Origin: Nocardiopsis eucommiae
Lineage (GTDB): Bacteria; Actinomycetota; Actinomycetes; Streptosporangiales; Streptosporangiaceae
Assembly (NCBI GenBank): GCA_018388625.1
Contig: CP074402.1
Span: 2,046,001 to 2,110,000 of the forward strand
Direction: 5' to 3'
DNA length: 64,000 bases
Numbering within the stretch: position 1 is the first letter of the stretch; every line of letters starts with the position of its first letter. Below, piece after piece: positions 1 to 9,849 of this stretch. Under the pieces are notes generated by a model. It saw only the letters and a list, made by a program, of their open reading frames with translations. It searched no databases and was not told where the DNA came from. Both the position numbers and the translations under genes were made by a program.

Positions 1-129
1 ATGCGCCGCCGTGCCAACAAGAACCACATCCTTGAGCACAAGACCTCCAAGCGCAAGCGCAAGCTGAGCACGGAGGCCGAGCTCGCTCCGGCCGACACCA
101 AGAACATCAAGAAGCTCCTGGGCATGTAG
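1..129 (+). CDS. rpmI: Large-subunit ribosomal protein bL35, C-terminal part
   Basis: The last 42 codons of ribosomal protein bL35, a small basic protein of the 50S subunit. The visible part is the conserved RRRANKNH stretch, a Lys/Arg-rich helix (TSKRKRKLS) and the ending KKLLGM. The family is about 64 residues, so roughly 20 residues lie upstream of the window; the ATG at base 1 is internal, not the start. The gene is followed by rplT 163 bases on, the usual infC-rpmI-rplT order, so infC is expected just outside. Identification is firm. Confidence 0.93.
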   Translation: MRRRANKNHILEHKTSKRKRKLSTEAELAPADTKNIKKLLGM

Positions 130-292
130 CACCGGAGCACCCGTCCTCCTTGGCGAGCCCGTGCGCCCGACCCCGTCGGCGCGCTGAGGCGCCCGGAGGA
201 CACCCACCTGAAGCGAACACGGTCGCTGGGTGCGTCCTGGCCGGACCGGTCGGCGCGCCGTGCGCGCCGGAAGAACCAATGAGGGAGTCACT

Positions 293-664
293 GTGGCACG
301 CGTGAAGCGGGCTCTCAACGCCAAGAAGAAGCGCAAGGTCGTTCTCGACCGGGCCAGTGGTTACCGCGGGCAGCGCTCGCGTCTGTACCGCAAGGCCAAG
401 GAGCAGATGCTCCACTCGATGACCTACTCCTACCGGGACCGCAAGGACCGCAAGGGGCAGTTCCGTCGTCTGTGGATCCAGCGCATCAACGCCGCCTCCC
501 GCGCTCACGGCCTGACCTACAACCGTCTCATCCAGGGGCTGAAGCTGGCTGAGATCGAGGTCGACCGTCGCATGCTGGCCGAGCTGGCCGTCAACGACGA
601 GGCCGCCTTCGCCGTTCTCGTGGAGAAGGCCAAGCAGGCCCTCCCCGCCACCGCCGCGGCCTAG
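293..664 (+). CDS. rplT: Large-subunit ribosomal protein bL20
   Basis: A 123-residue bL20, which binds 23S rRNA and is needed early in 50S assembly. The start is GTG at 293, preceded by GAGGGAG at 281-287, and gives the canonical [14 protein letters not shown] start. The middle carries [16 protein letters not shown] and [10 protein letters not shown], and length matches the family. Upstream in-frame codons read poorly and are not used. It sits between rpmI and an rRNA methyltransferase gene that begins 30 bases later, so the three are probably cotranscribed. The reading frame is intact. Confidence 0.97.
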   Translation: MARVKRALNAKKKRKVVLDRASGYRGQRSRLYRKAKEQMLHSMTYSYRDRKDRKGQFRRLWIQRINAASRAHGLTYNRLIQGLKLAEIEVDRRMLAELAVNDEAAFAVLVEKAKQALPATAAA

Positions 665-694
665 CGGGCAGTTGGAAGAAGCAGACGGGTAGCG

Positions 695-1542
695 ATGGCG
701 AGCCACGAGTTCACGAGTGTCCGGTCACCCAGGATCAAGGGGGTTCGGCGGCTCGCCAAGCGCACCTTCCGTCAGCGTGAGCGGCGCTTCCTCGCGGAGG
801 GGCCGCAGGCGGTACGGGAGGCCCTGGCCGCCGTCAACGGCGGCGTCGGGCGGTCCCCTACAACGGGACCGCCCACGGCGTCGTCGAGGTCTACGCCACG
901 GCGGAGGCCATGCAGCGCCACATCGACCTGATGGACGCCGCCCACACCGCGGGCGTGCCCACCCACCGGGTCAGTCTCGACGTGATGTCCGAACTGGCGC
1001 AGACCATCACCCCGCAGGGGGTCATCGCGGTCTGCGAGTTCGTCGACGTCCCCCTGGAGAGCGTGTCCGACGTGCGTCTCGCCGTCGTCCTCTCCCACGT
1101 GCGCGACCCCGGCAACGCCGGTACGGTCCTGCGCACCGCCGACGCGGCCGGAGCCGACGTCGTCATCTTCACCGACGCCTCGGTGGACCCCTACAACGGC
1201 AAGTGCGTGCGCGCCTCCGCCGGAAGCCTGTTCCACCTGCCCGTGGTGGTGGGGGTGCCGGTGGCCCGGGCCGTGGACTTCCTGCACGGCGCCGGAGCGA
1301 AGGCATGGGCCGCGGACGGCAGCGGCGACCGCGATCTGCACCAGCTGGCCGACGACGGCGACCTGGACGGCCCGGTCGGCTGGGTCTTCGGCAACGAGGC
1401 CTGGGGCCTGCCCGAGGAGATCGTCCAGCAGACGGACGGCGCGGTCAGCGTCCCGATCTACGGCGCCGCCGAGAGCCTGAACCTGGCCACGGCGGCCGCG
1501 GTCTGCCTGTACACGACCGCCCGTCAGCAGCGCCGCGCCTGA
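695..1542 (+). CDS. SpoU/TrmH-family RNA 2'-O-methyltransferase (frame break in sequence)
   Basis: A SPOUT-class enzyme that would methylate a ribose 2'-OH in rRNA or tRNA using S-adenosylmethionine. The N-terminal part (from ATG 695) has the SpoU substrate-binding start (RSPRIKGVRRLAKRT). The catalytic half shows the three family motifs: DPGNAGTVLRTADAAG, FGNEAWGLPEE and ESLNLATAAA. These halves lie in different frames; one base is missing near 847-851 (GTCGGGCGGTCC), and restoring it gives about 282 residues, normal for the family. It follows rplT closely, a common actinobacterial arrangement. The exact target nucleotide cannot be told from sequence. Confidence 0.88.
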
Positions 1543-2169
1543 GCGCGGCCGATCCGGACCGGCGTCGCCGGTGTCCGGTCTACGGCGGGCCCGAAAGGCT
1601 GGATCCGGCCAGCGTCGCGGCGGGCCCTTCGTGGTTGGCCGCGCCGTGCCGACGCCGCTCCGTGGAAGCCCCTGACCGCGCTTCGGCGTGGCGGAACCAG
1701 GCCGAATAGTCACTCCCCGTCACGGTCGGGCGGCTGACCCGGCGTGCCGTGCCGGTCGTCCCACACGCTCGGTAACAGGTTGCCTCAACCACCCGAAATG
1801 CACGTGCACGGGGTTCGAGTGTCGATAGGGTCGGGCCAGTACGACGGTGGTTCATGCGCATCCCGCTTGTCCACCCCCGGCCGACCCGTGTCAGGGGTCG
1901 GACGGTGCGCGTGTTCACGGTGGCACGGCGGGCTTGGCGACAGGGTGTGAGCACACGAAGCTCGAACGTGTCGGCGGGGGCCCAGGGTCGGCGGGCGGCC
2001 GACCGCCTCCGGACGGCGGCGCCGAGCCGACGGCGTCTCCCGGCCTCCGGGGGCGGCCGTATCCCGGGTCGCCAGGCGTACCAGGTGGGAGTGCAGGGTA
2101 GATCTGCGGTGGTGTCCGGGGAGTTCAGGGACGGACACGACCGGTCAGCGATCCCGACCCAGGAGTCCT
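1543..2169. other. Noncoding interval between methyltransferase and kinase genes
   Basis: About 630 bases in which no frame on either strand reads like a protein. Bases 1554-1578 form an imperfect GC-rich hairpin (CCGGAC...GTCCGG) that may end transcription of the ribosomal-protein unit. A perfect 10-base palindrome, TGCACGTGCA, lies at 1799-1808 and could be an operator. I see no convincing promoter, RNA gene or repeat. Confidence 0.5.
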
Positions 2170-3444
2170 GTGGTCGCGGACCTTCGGAGGGGAGCGGGGA
2201 GAGGCGTGGGCACCGGCCGACACGTGGGCCAACCGGCGGAGGACTCTGACGGAGCGGCGGCGCGACCCTCACAGGACCCCGTCCCAGGGCACGGACACAC
2301 CACCGACGTCCCCACCGACCGGGAGGGCGTCCCCGACGCGGACACCCGTACCGGGCGGCGGCGTACGCCCGCGCCCGCGCTGTGGGACGTCGACACCGCC
2401 TCGGCGGGCTCCGACGGTCCGCCCCTGCACGCCGACGACCTCCCCGACGGGGTGGTCGTGGCCGACGCGAGCGGCAGGATCGTCCTCTTCAACTCCCTCG
2501 CGGCGCAGTTGACCGGTGTCCCCGCCACGTCCGCGATCGGCCGGGACTTCCGCGCCGCCCTCCCGCTGAACGGGCTCGACGGCAACAACTGGTGGGAGTC
2601 CAGCGACCCCTACGGTGGCGACCGCGAACGCACCCGCCAGCCCGAACGCATGCTCTGCCTGCCCGACGAACGTGAGATCCTCGTCTCCGCCCGCTACGTG
2701 CGGGCCCGCCCCGGCGGCGACCTCGTCCGCCTGGTCCTCACCCTCAGGGACGCCTCCGCACGGGTGGAACGCTCCCGCGCCGACCTCGTCTCCGAGGTCG
2801 CGCACGAGCTGCGCTCCCCGCTCACCAGCGTGAAGGGCTTCACCTCCACGCTGCTCAACAAGTGGGAACGGCTCACCGACAAGCAGAAGCTGTTCATGCT
2901 GGAGACCGTCAACGCCGACGCGGACCGGGTCACCCGGCTCATCCACGACCTCCTCGACGTCTCCCGGATCGAGTCCGGACGCCTGGAGGTGCGCCGCCAG
3001 GTCGTCGACCTGCCGACGGCCGTGCGCCGCCTCGTCGCCAGCCGTGTCGCCTCCGGCTACGCCGAGGAGCGTTTCCGGGTCGAGACGCGCGGTGAACTCC
3101 CGCAGATGTGGCTGGACGCCGACAAGGTGGAGCAGATCCTGTCCAACCTCGTGGAAAACGGGGTGCGGCACGGCGCTGGTACTGTCAGTGTCGTGATCGA
3201 GCCGTGTGAAGGAGGAGCAGCGGTGTCGGTGCGCGACGAAGGCCAGGGCATAGCACCCGAGACCGTTCCGCGCGTCTTCCGTCAGTTCTGGCGCGGGAAG
3301 CGCCGTGGCGGAACCGGCCTCGGACTGTTCATCGTCAAGGGCCTCGTCGAGGCCCACGGCGGCACGATCACCGTCGGACGCGCCCCCAACGGCGGCGCCG
3401 AGTTCCGATTTACCGTGCCCGCCGGGACGCCCGAGTTCGTCTGA
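2170..3444 (+). CDS. PAS-domain sensor histidine kinase
   Basis: A two-component histidine kinase of up to 424 residues without obvious membrane segments, so probably cytoplasmic. After a low-complexity N-terminus a PAS domain (about 85-200) shows GVVVADASGRIVLFN. The dimerisation/phosphoacceptor helix contains SEVAHELRSPLTSVKGF with the phosphorylated His; the ATPase domain has the N box (SNLVENGVRHG), G1 (DEGQGIAP) and G2 (GTGLGLFIVKGL). No response-regulator gene is adjacent, so it is an orphan kinase here. The start may be GTG 2170 (AGGAG just upstream) or GTG 2206. Kinases at this place between rplT and pheS are common in actinobacteria; the signal is unknown. Confidence 0.87.
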   Translation: MVADLRRGAGRGVGTGRHVGQPAEDSDGAAARPSQDPVPGHGHTTDVPTDREGVPDADTRTGRRRTPAPALWDVDTASAGSDGPPLHADDLPDGVVVADASGRIVLFNSLAAQLTGVPATSAIGRDFRAALPLNGLDGNNWWESSDPYGGDRERTRQPERMLCLPDEREILVSARYVRARPGGDLVRLVLTLRDASARVERSRADLVSEVAHELRSPLTSVKGFTSTLLNKWERLTDKQKLFMLETVNADADRVTRLIHDLLDVSRIESGRLEVRRQVVDLPTAVRRLVASRVASGYAEERFRVETRGELPQMWLDADKVEQILSNLVENGVRHGAGTVSVVIEPCEGGAAVSVRDEGQGIAPETVPRVFRQFWRGKRRGGTGLGLFIVKGLVEAHGGTITVGRAPNGGAEFRFTVPAGTPEFV

Positions 3445-3626
3445 GCCCTCAGACCCTTCGGCCCCCGGTGGGCGCACGCGGCATGTCCCGGACCCCGCGA
3501 CGGACCTTCCCGGGCTGCCCGAAACCGCCTGTGCTTTTCCTGTCGGCTTCGTCCGCCCCGCGCGGACCGTGACTGCCGCGCCGGTCCCCGCTCCGTGGGG
3601 GGCCGGTGACGGCGAGGCAACCAACC

Positions 3627-4745
3627 ATGTCTGCACCGAACAATTCCTTCGACCCGGTCGAGGTGACCTCCCTGCACCCCGACGAGGTCGCCCGCATGCG
3701 TGAGGAGGCGCTGGCCGCCATCGAGGCCGCCGCCGACCTCGCGGAACTCAAGGAGGTCCGGCTCGCGCACGCCTCGGACCGCTCCCCGCTGGCCCTGGCC
3801 AACCGGGAGATCGGCGCGCTGCCCCCGGCCGCCAAGGCCGACGCGGGCAAGCGTGTCGGCGGCGCCCGACGCGACGTCGGGCAGGCCCTCAAGGCCCGCC
3901 AGGCGGTGCTGGAGACCGAGCGCGACGAGCGCGTCCTCGTGGAGGAACGCGTCGACGTCACCCTGCCGTGGGACCGTGCGCCCCGGGGCGCACGCCACCC
4001 GTTGACCACGGTCGCGGAGCGCATGACCGACGTGTTCGTCGGGATGGGCTTCGAGGTCGCCGAGGGTCCGGAGATCGAGGCGGAGTGGTTCAACTTCGAC
4101 GCCCTCAACTTCCAGCCCGACCACCCGGCCCGCAGCATGCAGGACACCTTCTTCGTCGAGGGCCCCGACGGCGGCGAGTCCGGCCTGGTCATGCGCACGC
4201 ACACCTCCCCGGTCCAGATCCGCGCGCTGCTCTCGCGCGAACTGCCGGTGTACGTGGTCGCGCCCGGCAAGACCTTCCGTACGGACGAGCTGGACGCCAC
4301 GCACAGCCCCGTCTTCCACCAGTTGGAGGGCCTCGTGGTCGACAGGGGTATCACCCTGGCGCACCTGCGCGGCGCCATCGACGCCTTCGTCGAGTCCGTC
4401 TTCGGTGAGGGCCTGCGGACCCGCTTCCGCGCCTCCTACTTCCCGTTCACCGAGCCCTCCGCCGAGGTGGACATCGAGTGCTTCGTCTGCCGGGGCGCCT
4501 CCGTGGGCGACCCCGACCGGCCCTGCCGTACCTGCTCCAGCGAGGGCTGGATCGAGATCGGCGGCTGCGGCGTGGTGAACCCGCGCGTGCTCACCGCCGC
4601 CGGGGTGGACCCGGAGGTCTACAGCGGCTGGGCCTTCGGCCTGGGAATCGAACGGACACTGATGTTCGCGCACGGTGTGCGCGACATGCACGACATGGTC
4701 GAGGGCGACATCCGCTTCACCTCGGCCTTCGGGAGTGAGAACTGA
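3627..4745 (+). CDS. pheS: Phenylalanyl-tRNA synthetase alpha chain
   Basis: Catalytic alpha subunit of PheRS, which charges tRNA(Phe) as an alpha2-beta2 tetramer. The 372-residue product has the N-terminal coiled-coil region (about 15-110) and the class II core: [10 protein letters not shown], motif 2 region ([32 protein letters not shown]) and motif 3 ([13 protein letters not shown]). A Cys cluster (CFVCRG...CRTCSSEGW) near residues 288-310 resembles the metal-type insert seen in several bacterial PheS. The start ATG 3627 gives [10 protein letters not shown]. Its stop overlaps the pheT start (TGATG), consistent with coupled translation. The frame is intact. Confidence 0.96.
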   Translation: MSAPNNSFDPVEVTSLHPDEVARMREEALAAIEAAADLAELKEVRLAHASDRSPLALANREIGALPPAAKADAGKRVGGARRDVGQALKARQAVLETERDERVLVEERVDVTLPWDRAPRGARHPLTTVAERMTDVFVGMGFEVAEGPEIEAEWFNFDALNFQPDHPARSMQDTFFVEGPDGGESGLVMRTHTSPVQIRALLSRELPVYVVAPGKTFRTDELDATHSPVFHQLEGLVVDRGITLAHLRGAIDAFVESVFGEGLRTRFRASYFPFTEPSAEVDIECFVCRGASVGDPDRPCRTCSSEGWIEIGGCGVVNPRVLTAAGVDPEVYSGWAFGLGIERTLMFAHGVRDMHDMVEGDIRFTSAFGSEN

Positions 4746-7233
4746 TGCGCGTCCCCCTGACCTGGCTGCGTGAGTACGTCGAGCTTCCGGCCGACGTCTC
4801 CGCCCGTGACCTCGCCTCCCGGCTGACCCTGGCCGGGCTGGAGGTCGAGACCGTCGACGAGCTCGGCACCGACCTGACCGGGCCCGTCGTCTTCGGCCGC
4901 GTGCTGGAGATCGAGGAGCTCACCGGCTTCAAGAAGCCCATCCGCCACTGCAGGGTGGACGTGGGCGCGGCCAACGGCACCGGTGAACCGCAGGAGATCG
5001 TCTGCGGCGCCCGCAACTTCGTCGAGGGCGACCTCGTCGTCGTCTCCCTGCCCGGCGCCGAACTGCCCGGGGGCTTCCGGATCGGCGCCCGCAAGACCTA
5101 CGGGCGGATGTCGGCGGGCATGATCTGCTCCGCCACCGAACTCGGCCTGTGGGAGGACCACGACGGCATCGTCGTGCTCCCCGAGGGCTTCGCCGAGACC
5201 GGTGCGGACGCCATCGCCACCCTCGGCCTGCGCGAGGACGTCCTCGACATCGCAGTCACCCCCGACCGCGGGTACGCGCTGTCCCTGCGCGGCGTGGCGC
5301 GCGACGTCGCCGCCCTGTACGGGGTCGCGCTGCACGACCCCGCCGACGTCACCGTGGCCGATGCCACCGGGCCCGGCCACCCGGGTGCGATCGAGGACCC
5401 CGCGCGCTGCGACCGCCTCGTGCTGCGCGGCGCCACCGGCTTCGACCCGGAGGCGCCCACACCGCTGTGGATGAAGCGCCGCCTGCACCAGTGCGGGATC
5501 CGCCCCGTCTCCCTGGCCGTGGACGTCACCAACTACGTGATGCTCGAACTCGGTCAGCCGCTGCACGCCTGGGACCGCGACCGCGTCGACGGCGCGATCC
5601 GGGTCCGCCAGGCCGTGGCGGGGAGAAGCTGGAGACCCTGGACCACGTCCAGCGCTCCCTGGACACCGACGACATCGTCGTCGCGGACGACTCCGGTGCC
5701 CAGGCCATCGCCGGTGTGATGGGCGGCCTCGACACCGAGATCGGCCTGGTCTCCACCAGCGTCCTGATCGAGGCCGCGCACTTCGACGCCATGAGCGTCG
5801 CGCGCGCCTCCCGTCGGCACCAGCTGTCCTCGGAGGCCTCCCGGCGCTTCGAGCGCGGCATCGACGCCGCCGCACAACTCGCCGCCGCCACCCGCGCCGT
5901 GGAGCTGCTGGCCGAGCTCGGCGGCGCCACCGTCGAGACCGCCTACACGGTCGTCGACGAGTCCACTCCGCGCGAGCCCATCGTCATCCGGGCCTCCCAC
6001 GCGGCGAGCGTGGCGGGGGTCGACTACCCCGAGGGCACCAGCGAGCGGTGGCTGCGCGCCGTCGGCTGTGCCGTCGAGACGGACGGGGACCTGCTCCGGG
6101 TCACCCCGCCCACCTGGCGGCCCGACGTCACCGACCCCAACGACCTCGCTGAGGAGATCATCCGCTTCGAGGGGTACGAGAACATCCCCTCGATCCGGCC
6201 CAGCGGTTCCGGACGGGGCCTGACCTCCGGTCAGCGCCTGCGCCGCGCGGTCGGCCGTGTCCTGGCCGACACCGGATTCAACGAGGTGCTGTCCTACCCG
6301 TTCACCGCCGAGCGGGACCTCGACGGTCTCCAGCTGGCCGCCGACGACCCGCGCCGGGCCAGCCTGCGCCTGGCCAACCCGCTCAGCGAGGAGGAGCCGC
6401 TGCTGCGGACCACCCTCCTGCCCGGGCTGTTCAAGGCCCTCGCCCGCAACGTGGGCCGTGGGCTCACCGACGTCGCCCTGTTCGAGACGGGCCTGGTGTA
6501 CCTGCCTGTTCCCGGTGCCACCCGCGCCCCGATCCTGCCGGTGGACCGCGGCCCCGGCGCGGAGGAGCTCGCGCTCATCGACGCGGCCCTGCCCGAGCAG
6601 CCGCGCCGCGTGGGCGTGGTCGTGACCGGCGCCGCCGAGCGTGCGGGCTGGTGGGGCGAGGGGCGCGCGGCCACCTGGGCCGACGCGGTCCAGGCCGCCC
6701 GGGACGTCGCCCGGGTCGCCGGGGTGGACCTGGAGGTCGAGGCGGACACCCGTGCTCCGTGGCACCCCGGTCGCTGCGCCGCACTGTACGTGGGGGTGGA
6801 GGGCGAGCGCGTGCTCGTCGGCCACGCCGGCGAACTGCACCCGAGGGTCGTCAAGGCGTTCGGACTGCCGGAGCGCACCGCCGCGGCGGAGATCGACCTC
6901 GACGCTGTCGAGCGGGCCCGCTCCGACGCGCCCGCGCCGACGGTGTCGACCTACCCGGTGGCCACCCAGGACGTGGCCCTGGTCGTCGACGCCTCGGTGC
7001 CGGTCGGCCGGATCAGTGAGGCGCTGGCCGAGGGGGCCGGCCCCCTCCTGGAGAGTGTGCGGCTGTTCGACGTCTACACCGGCGAGCAGGTCGGTGAGGG
7101 GCGTAAGTCCGTGGCCTTCGCGCTGCGGTTCCGGGCCGAGGACCGGACGCTGACGGCCGAGGAGGCGGGCGCCGCGCGCGACGCCGCCGTCGCCCTGGCC
7201 ACCGAGCGGACCGGCGCGGTCCTGCGCGGCTGA
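4745..7233 (+). CDS. pheT: Phenylalanyl-tRNA synthetase beta chain (frame break in sequence)
   Basis: The beta subunit of PheRS, about 829 residues after repair, as expected. Domains in order: N-terminal start [15 protein letters not shown], an EMAP/OB tRNA-binding domain (about 40-155, [10 protein letters not shown]), the B3/4 editing domain, the B5 domain, the catalytic-like core ([16 protein letters not shown]) and a C-terminal FDX anticodon-binding domain ([13 protein letters not shown]). The frame is lost at about 5620, where GCGGGGAGAAG reads as GCGGGCGAGAAG with the C missing (intended A-G-E-K-L-E). An essential gene cannot be truncated here, so the break is taken as an error. A strong hairpin follows at 7280. 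Confidence 0.95.
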
Positions 7234-7279
7234 TCCCGGTCGGCACCCGCCCCTCCGGGGAGAGGGGCGCCGACACGGC

Positions 7280-7322
7280 GGGCGGGGCGGGTTCTCCCTT
7301 GTGAGGGGGACCCGCCCCGCCC
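7280..7322 (+). terminator. Hairpin terminator after pheT
   Basis: A 13-base GC-only inverted repeat (GGGCGGGGCGGGT at 7280-7292 against ACCCGCCCCGCCC at 7310-7322) with a 17-base loop, 47 bases after the pheT stop. It has no U tract, which is usual for actinobacterial terminators. Confidence 0.7.
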
Positions 7323-7653
7323 TTCGGCGTTCTCGCTGTGAGAGGCAGTCGGACCCCGCTCAGACGGAATGCGAGAAGACCCCCTCCGTTGTGAAACATG
7401 CAGAGTGAGAGTTCGGATTTCAAGAAAATTGGAGGGGTGTCTTTCCAGCGTAGTAAGGGTTTTAGTGCGAGGCGGCGGGGGTAGCCGGAATGAAGTTTGG
7501 GTTTCGGGGCATGAAAGCTCGTTTTGGCTCTTGCTGTGGAGCGGCTTGAGAACTTAGCCTGCGAGTACCTGCCACGACCTGGGCGCCCAGGGAGGGGTCA
7601 GATCCGTTTTCCGCTGCGCGTTCTCGCGCATGTCACGGCTCGGAGGTCGCCAT
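7323..7653 (+). other. Relatively AT-rich upstream region of the aminotransferase gene
   Basis: About 330 bases with no gene. Base composition between about 7330 and 7560 is clearly less GC-rich than the flanks. CCCCTCC (7381-7387) can pair with GGAGGGG (7431-7437), enclosing a 43-base loop, so a structured 5' leader is possible. The end supplies the ribosome-binding site CGGAGG (7641-7646) for the next gene. No known riboswitch consensus was recognised. Confidence 0.4.
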
Positions 7654-8959
7654 ATGACCGAAACGGTTGTCTCGTCCGCGCTCGCTCCCAAGGAACACCG
7701 GGAGCCCAGCCGCCTCTGGCACACCTTCTGTGATATGAACACCGTGGCCAAGGGCCCGGAGTTCGTCGTGGCCCGCGCCGAGGGCGTGTGGCTCTGGGAC
7801 CAGTTCGGTGACCGGTACCTGGACGGTACCGCCAGCCTCTGGTACTCCAACGTCGGGCACGGTCGCGCGGAGATCGCGGACGCGGTCCACCGACAGATGA
7901 GCACCCTGGACGCCTACACCGTCTACGGGGACTTCGCCAACGTACCCGCGATGGAGCTGAGCGAGCGACTCGCCGCCCACGCCCCGGTCGACGACCCGCG
8001 CGTCATCCTCACCTGCGGGGAGGGGAGTCGATCGACACCGCCGCCAAGCTGGCGCGGGCCTACTGGGTCACGCAGGGCCAGCCGGAGCGGCAGCACCTGA
8101 TCAGCCGGACCGGGGGTACCACGGCCTCAACGGGTTCGGTACGAGCATGATCGGGATGGAACGCTTCCGTTCCGGCTACGGGAAGCTCATCGAGGACACC
8201 TCGGTGGTCCCGCACGACTCCGCCGCGGCCCTGGAGGCCGAGATCCTGCGGGTCGGGGCCGACCGCGTCGCCGCCTTCTTCGCGGAGCCGGTGATCGGCG
8301 CGGGCGGTGTCTTCCTGCCGCCGGAGCACTACTTCGCGGACGTGGCGCGGATCTGTCAGAAGTACGGTGTCCTCTTCGTCGTGGACAGCGTGATCTGCGG
8401 CTTCGCCCGTCTGGGGAACTGGTTCGGGATCGAGCGGTTCGGGGTCAGCCCGGACATGATCGTCTTCGCCAAGGGCGTCTCCAGCGGGTACCTGCCGCTG
8501 GGCGGGGTCGTGGTCAACGGTCGCGTGGCCGACCCCTTCTGGAACCAGGAGGGCAACCCGTTCCTGCACGGCACCACCTACGCGGGCCACCCGTCCGCGT
8601 GCGCCGCGGCCATGGCCAACCTGGACATCCTGGAGCGCGAGGACCTGTTCACGGTCTCCCGCGAGGTGGAGACCCACCTGGACTCCGCGCTGCGCGGGCT
8701 GGCCGACCACCCGCTGGTGGCCGAGGTCCGTTCCGGGGTCGGGGTGATGGGCGCGGTGGAGCTCACCGAGGAGGCGCTGACCGAGCGTGGGATCACCACG
8801 GCGGAGGTCTTCTCGGAGGCCCGCGCGCGCGGCGTCATCGTCCGTCCGATTCCGAAGGCACTGCTGGTCTCGCCGCCCCTGATCATCACCTGGGAGCAGG
8901 TCGAGCACCTGACGTCCACCCTGTACGGGGCCCTGGACGCCGTCATGGACCGACACTGA
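7654..8959 (+). CDS. Class III PLP-dependent aminotransferase (two frame breaks in sequence)
   Basis: A fold-type I, class III aminotransferase, about 435 residues after repair, likely acting on an omega-amino acid, diamine or similar amine. The pyridoxal phosphate lysine lies in VFAKGVSSGYLPLGG; the Asp that contacts the cofactor lies in VVDSVICGF, where most relatives have DEV. Start ATG 7654 has CGGAGG 8 bases upstream. Two bases are missing: near 8024 (GAGGGGAGTCG for GAGGGCGAGTCG) and near 8115 (ACCGGGGGTACC). A hairpin terminator follows, and MarR and FAD-oxidoreductase genes come next, suggesting a catabolic unit. The exact substrate is not readable. Confidence 0.85.
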
Positions 8960-8963
8960 CGAG

Positions 8964-8990
8964 GGGGAGCCCGGGGTCTCCGGGCTCCCC
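8964..8990 (+). terminator. Hairpin terminator after the aminotransferase
   Basis: A perfect 11-base stem (GGGGAGCCCGG at 8964-8974 with CCGGGCTCCCC at 8980-8990) and a 5-base loop, starting four bases after the stop codon. Confidence 0.75.
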
Positions 8991-9021
8991 GTGAAAGGAC
9001 CCCACGGCAGGACGCGTAGAG

Positions 9022-9058
9022 CCCACCGGTGCACGGCGCCGGTGGGTTGATTATTTTC
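9022..9058 (+). terminator. Second hairpin with T-rich tail
   Basis: CCCACCGG (9022-9029) pairs with CCGGTGGG (9039-9046) and is followed by TTGATTATTTT, a classical intrinsic-terminator layout. It backs up the preceding hairpin and insulates the marR promoter. Confidence 0.65.
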
Positions 9059-9066
9059 CTAGGAAA
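9055..9066. promoter_or_regulatory. Palindrome upstream of marR, candidate MarR operator
   Basis: TTTCCTAGGAAA is a perfect 12-base palindrome in an AT-rich stretch 102 bases before the MarR start. Downstream a TAATAT (9096-9101) looks like a -10 element. Autoregulation by MarR proteins through such palindromes is common; binding here is inference. Confidence 0.45.
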
Positions 9067-9167
9067 CCTCTGTCGAGTACTGGTATCGTACGGTAATATT
9101 TACTGGGAAGATACTTCTTCGGGGTGCGTAGGGTCGACGTCCCCGGTCGCACGGCAGGGGGCAGACC

Positions 9168-9680
9168 ATGACGGCACAGGGAGACGCCACGGCGGAGCGG
9201 GACGGCGGGGAGGTCGCCGAACCGCTGGAGGCCGGGCCCAGCGGCGACGATCTGATCACGGCCTGGGGGCTGGTGCACGAGGCGATGAGCACGATCCAGC
9301 CGCGCCTGCTGCACGGGATCACCCCGGACGGCAGGGACATGGCGGGTCCGTGGTTCGAGGTCCTCATCCGCCTCCAGCGCACACCCGGTCACCAGCTGCC
9401 GATGAGTCGTCTGGCGCGCGAGGTCAGCCTCAGCACGGGCGGGTTCACCAAGCTGGCGGACCGCCTGGAGAAGGAGGGCTACCTGGAACGACACAACTGC
9501 GCCAGTGACCGGCGCGTCGTCTACGCCACCCTCACCGAGAAGGGTCTGGAGTTCATCGTCGCGACGCGCGTGCGGCACGTCGAGCGTCTCCGGGAGCACG
9601 TGCTCGCGCCGCTGGGGGAGGCGGGGGTTAGACAACTCGCCGCCATCGCGCGTACGCTCCGTGACAGCGCTCGCGACTGA
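9168..9680 (+). CDS. MarR-family transcriptional regulator
   Basis: A 170-residue winged-helix repressor of the MarR family. The DNA-binding part runs through MSRLAREVSLSTGGFTKLADRLEKEGYLERH, with the wing RRVVYATLTEKG, and the C-terminal helix forms the dimer. Start ATG 9168 follows a purine-rich GGGGGCAGACC. It lies between an aminotransferase and an FAD oxidoreductase gene, both on the same strand, so these are its likely targets together with its own promoter, which holds a palindrome at 9055-9066. The frame is intact. Its ligand is unknown; an amine or aromatic acid would fit the neighbours. Confidence 0.88.
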   Translation: MTAQGDATAERDGGEVAEPLEAGPSGDDLITAWGLVHEAMSTIQPRLLHGITPDGRDMAGPWFEVLIRLQRTPGHQLPMSRLAREVSLSTGGFTKLADRLEKEGYLERHNCASDRRVVYATLTEKGLEFIVATRVRHVERLREHVLAPLGEAGVRQLAAIARTLRDSARD

Positions 9681-9849
9681 GGCGAACCCCGAACGGCGAC
9701 TCTACGTAGTCGAATCCCCACTCTCGCGGGGTGTCGATCCACGTGAATGTGCCGAAAACATCCCATGCGCCTTCGTTCCCATGTAGGTTGGCCAGAGTTC
9801 GGGGGCCCATGCGGGGTGGGTCGGGAGCACTGAGGTTCCGGGGGAACGA

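Noticed and set aside
772..1713. Long minus-strand ORFs overlapping real genes (here and over kinases, arg genes and recN)
   Set aside because: They are shadows typical of high-GC DNA, lacking motifs and ribosome-binding sites.
3445..3626. Attenuator or T-box in front of pheS
   Set aside because: No leader peptide with Phe codons and no T-box specifier or antiterminator sequence was seen.
5600..5660. Programmed ribosomal frameshifting in pheT and other genes
   Set aside because: The same kind of one-base loss occurs in two dozen unrelated genes at GC tracts without slippery-site or pseudoknot features; sequence error is simpler.
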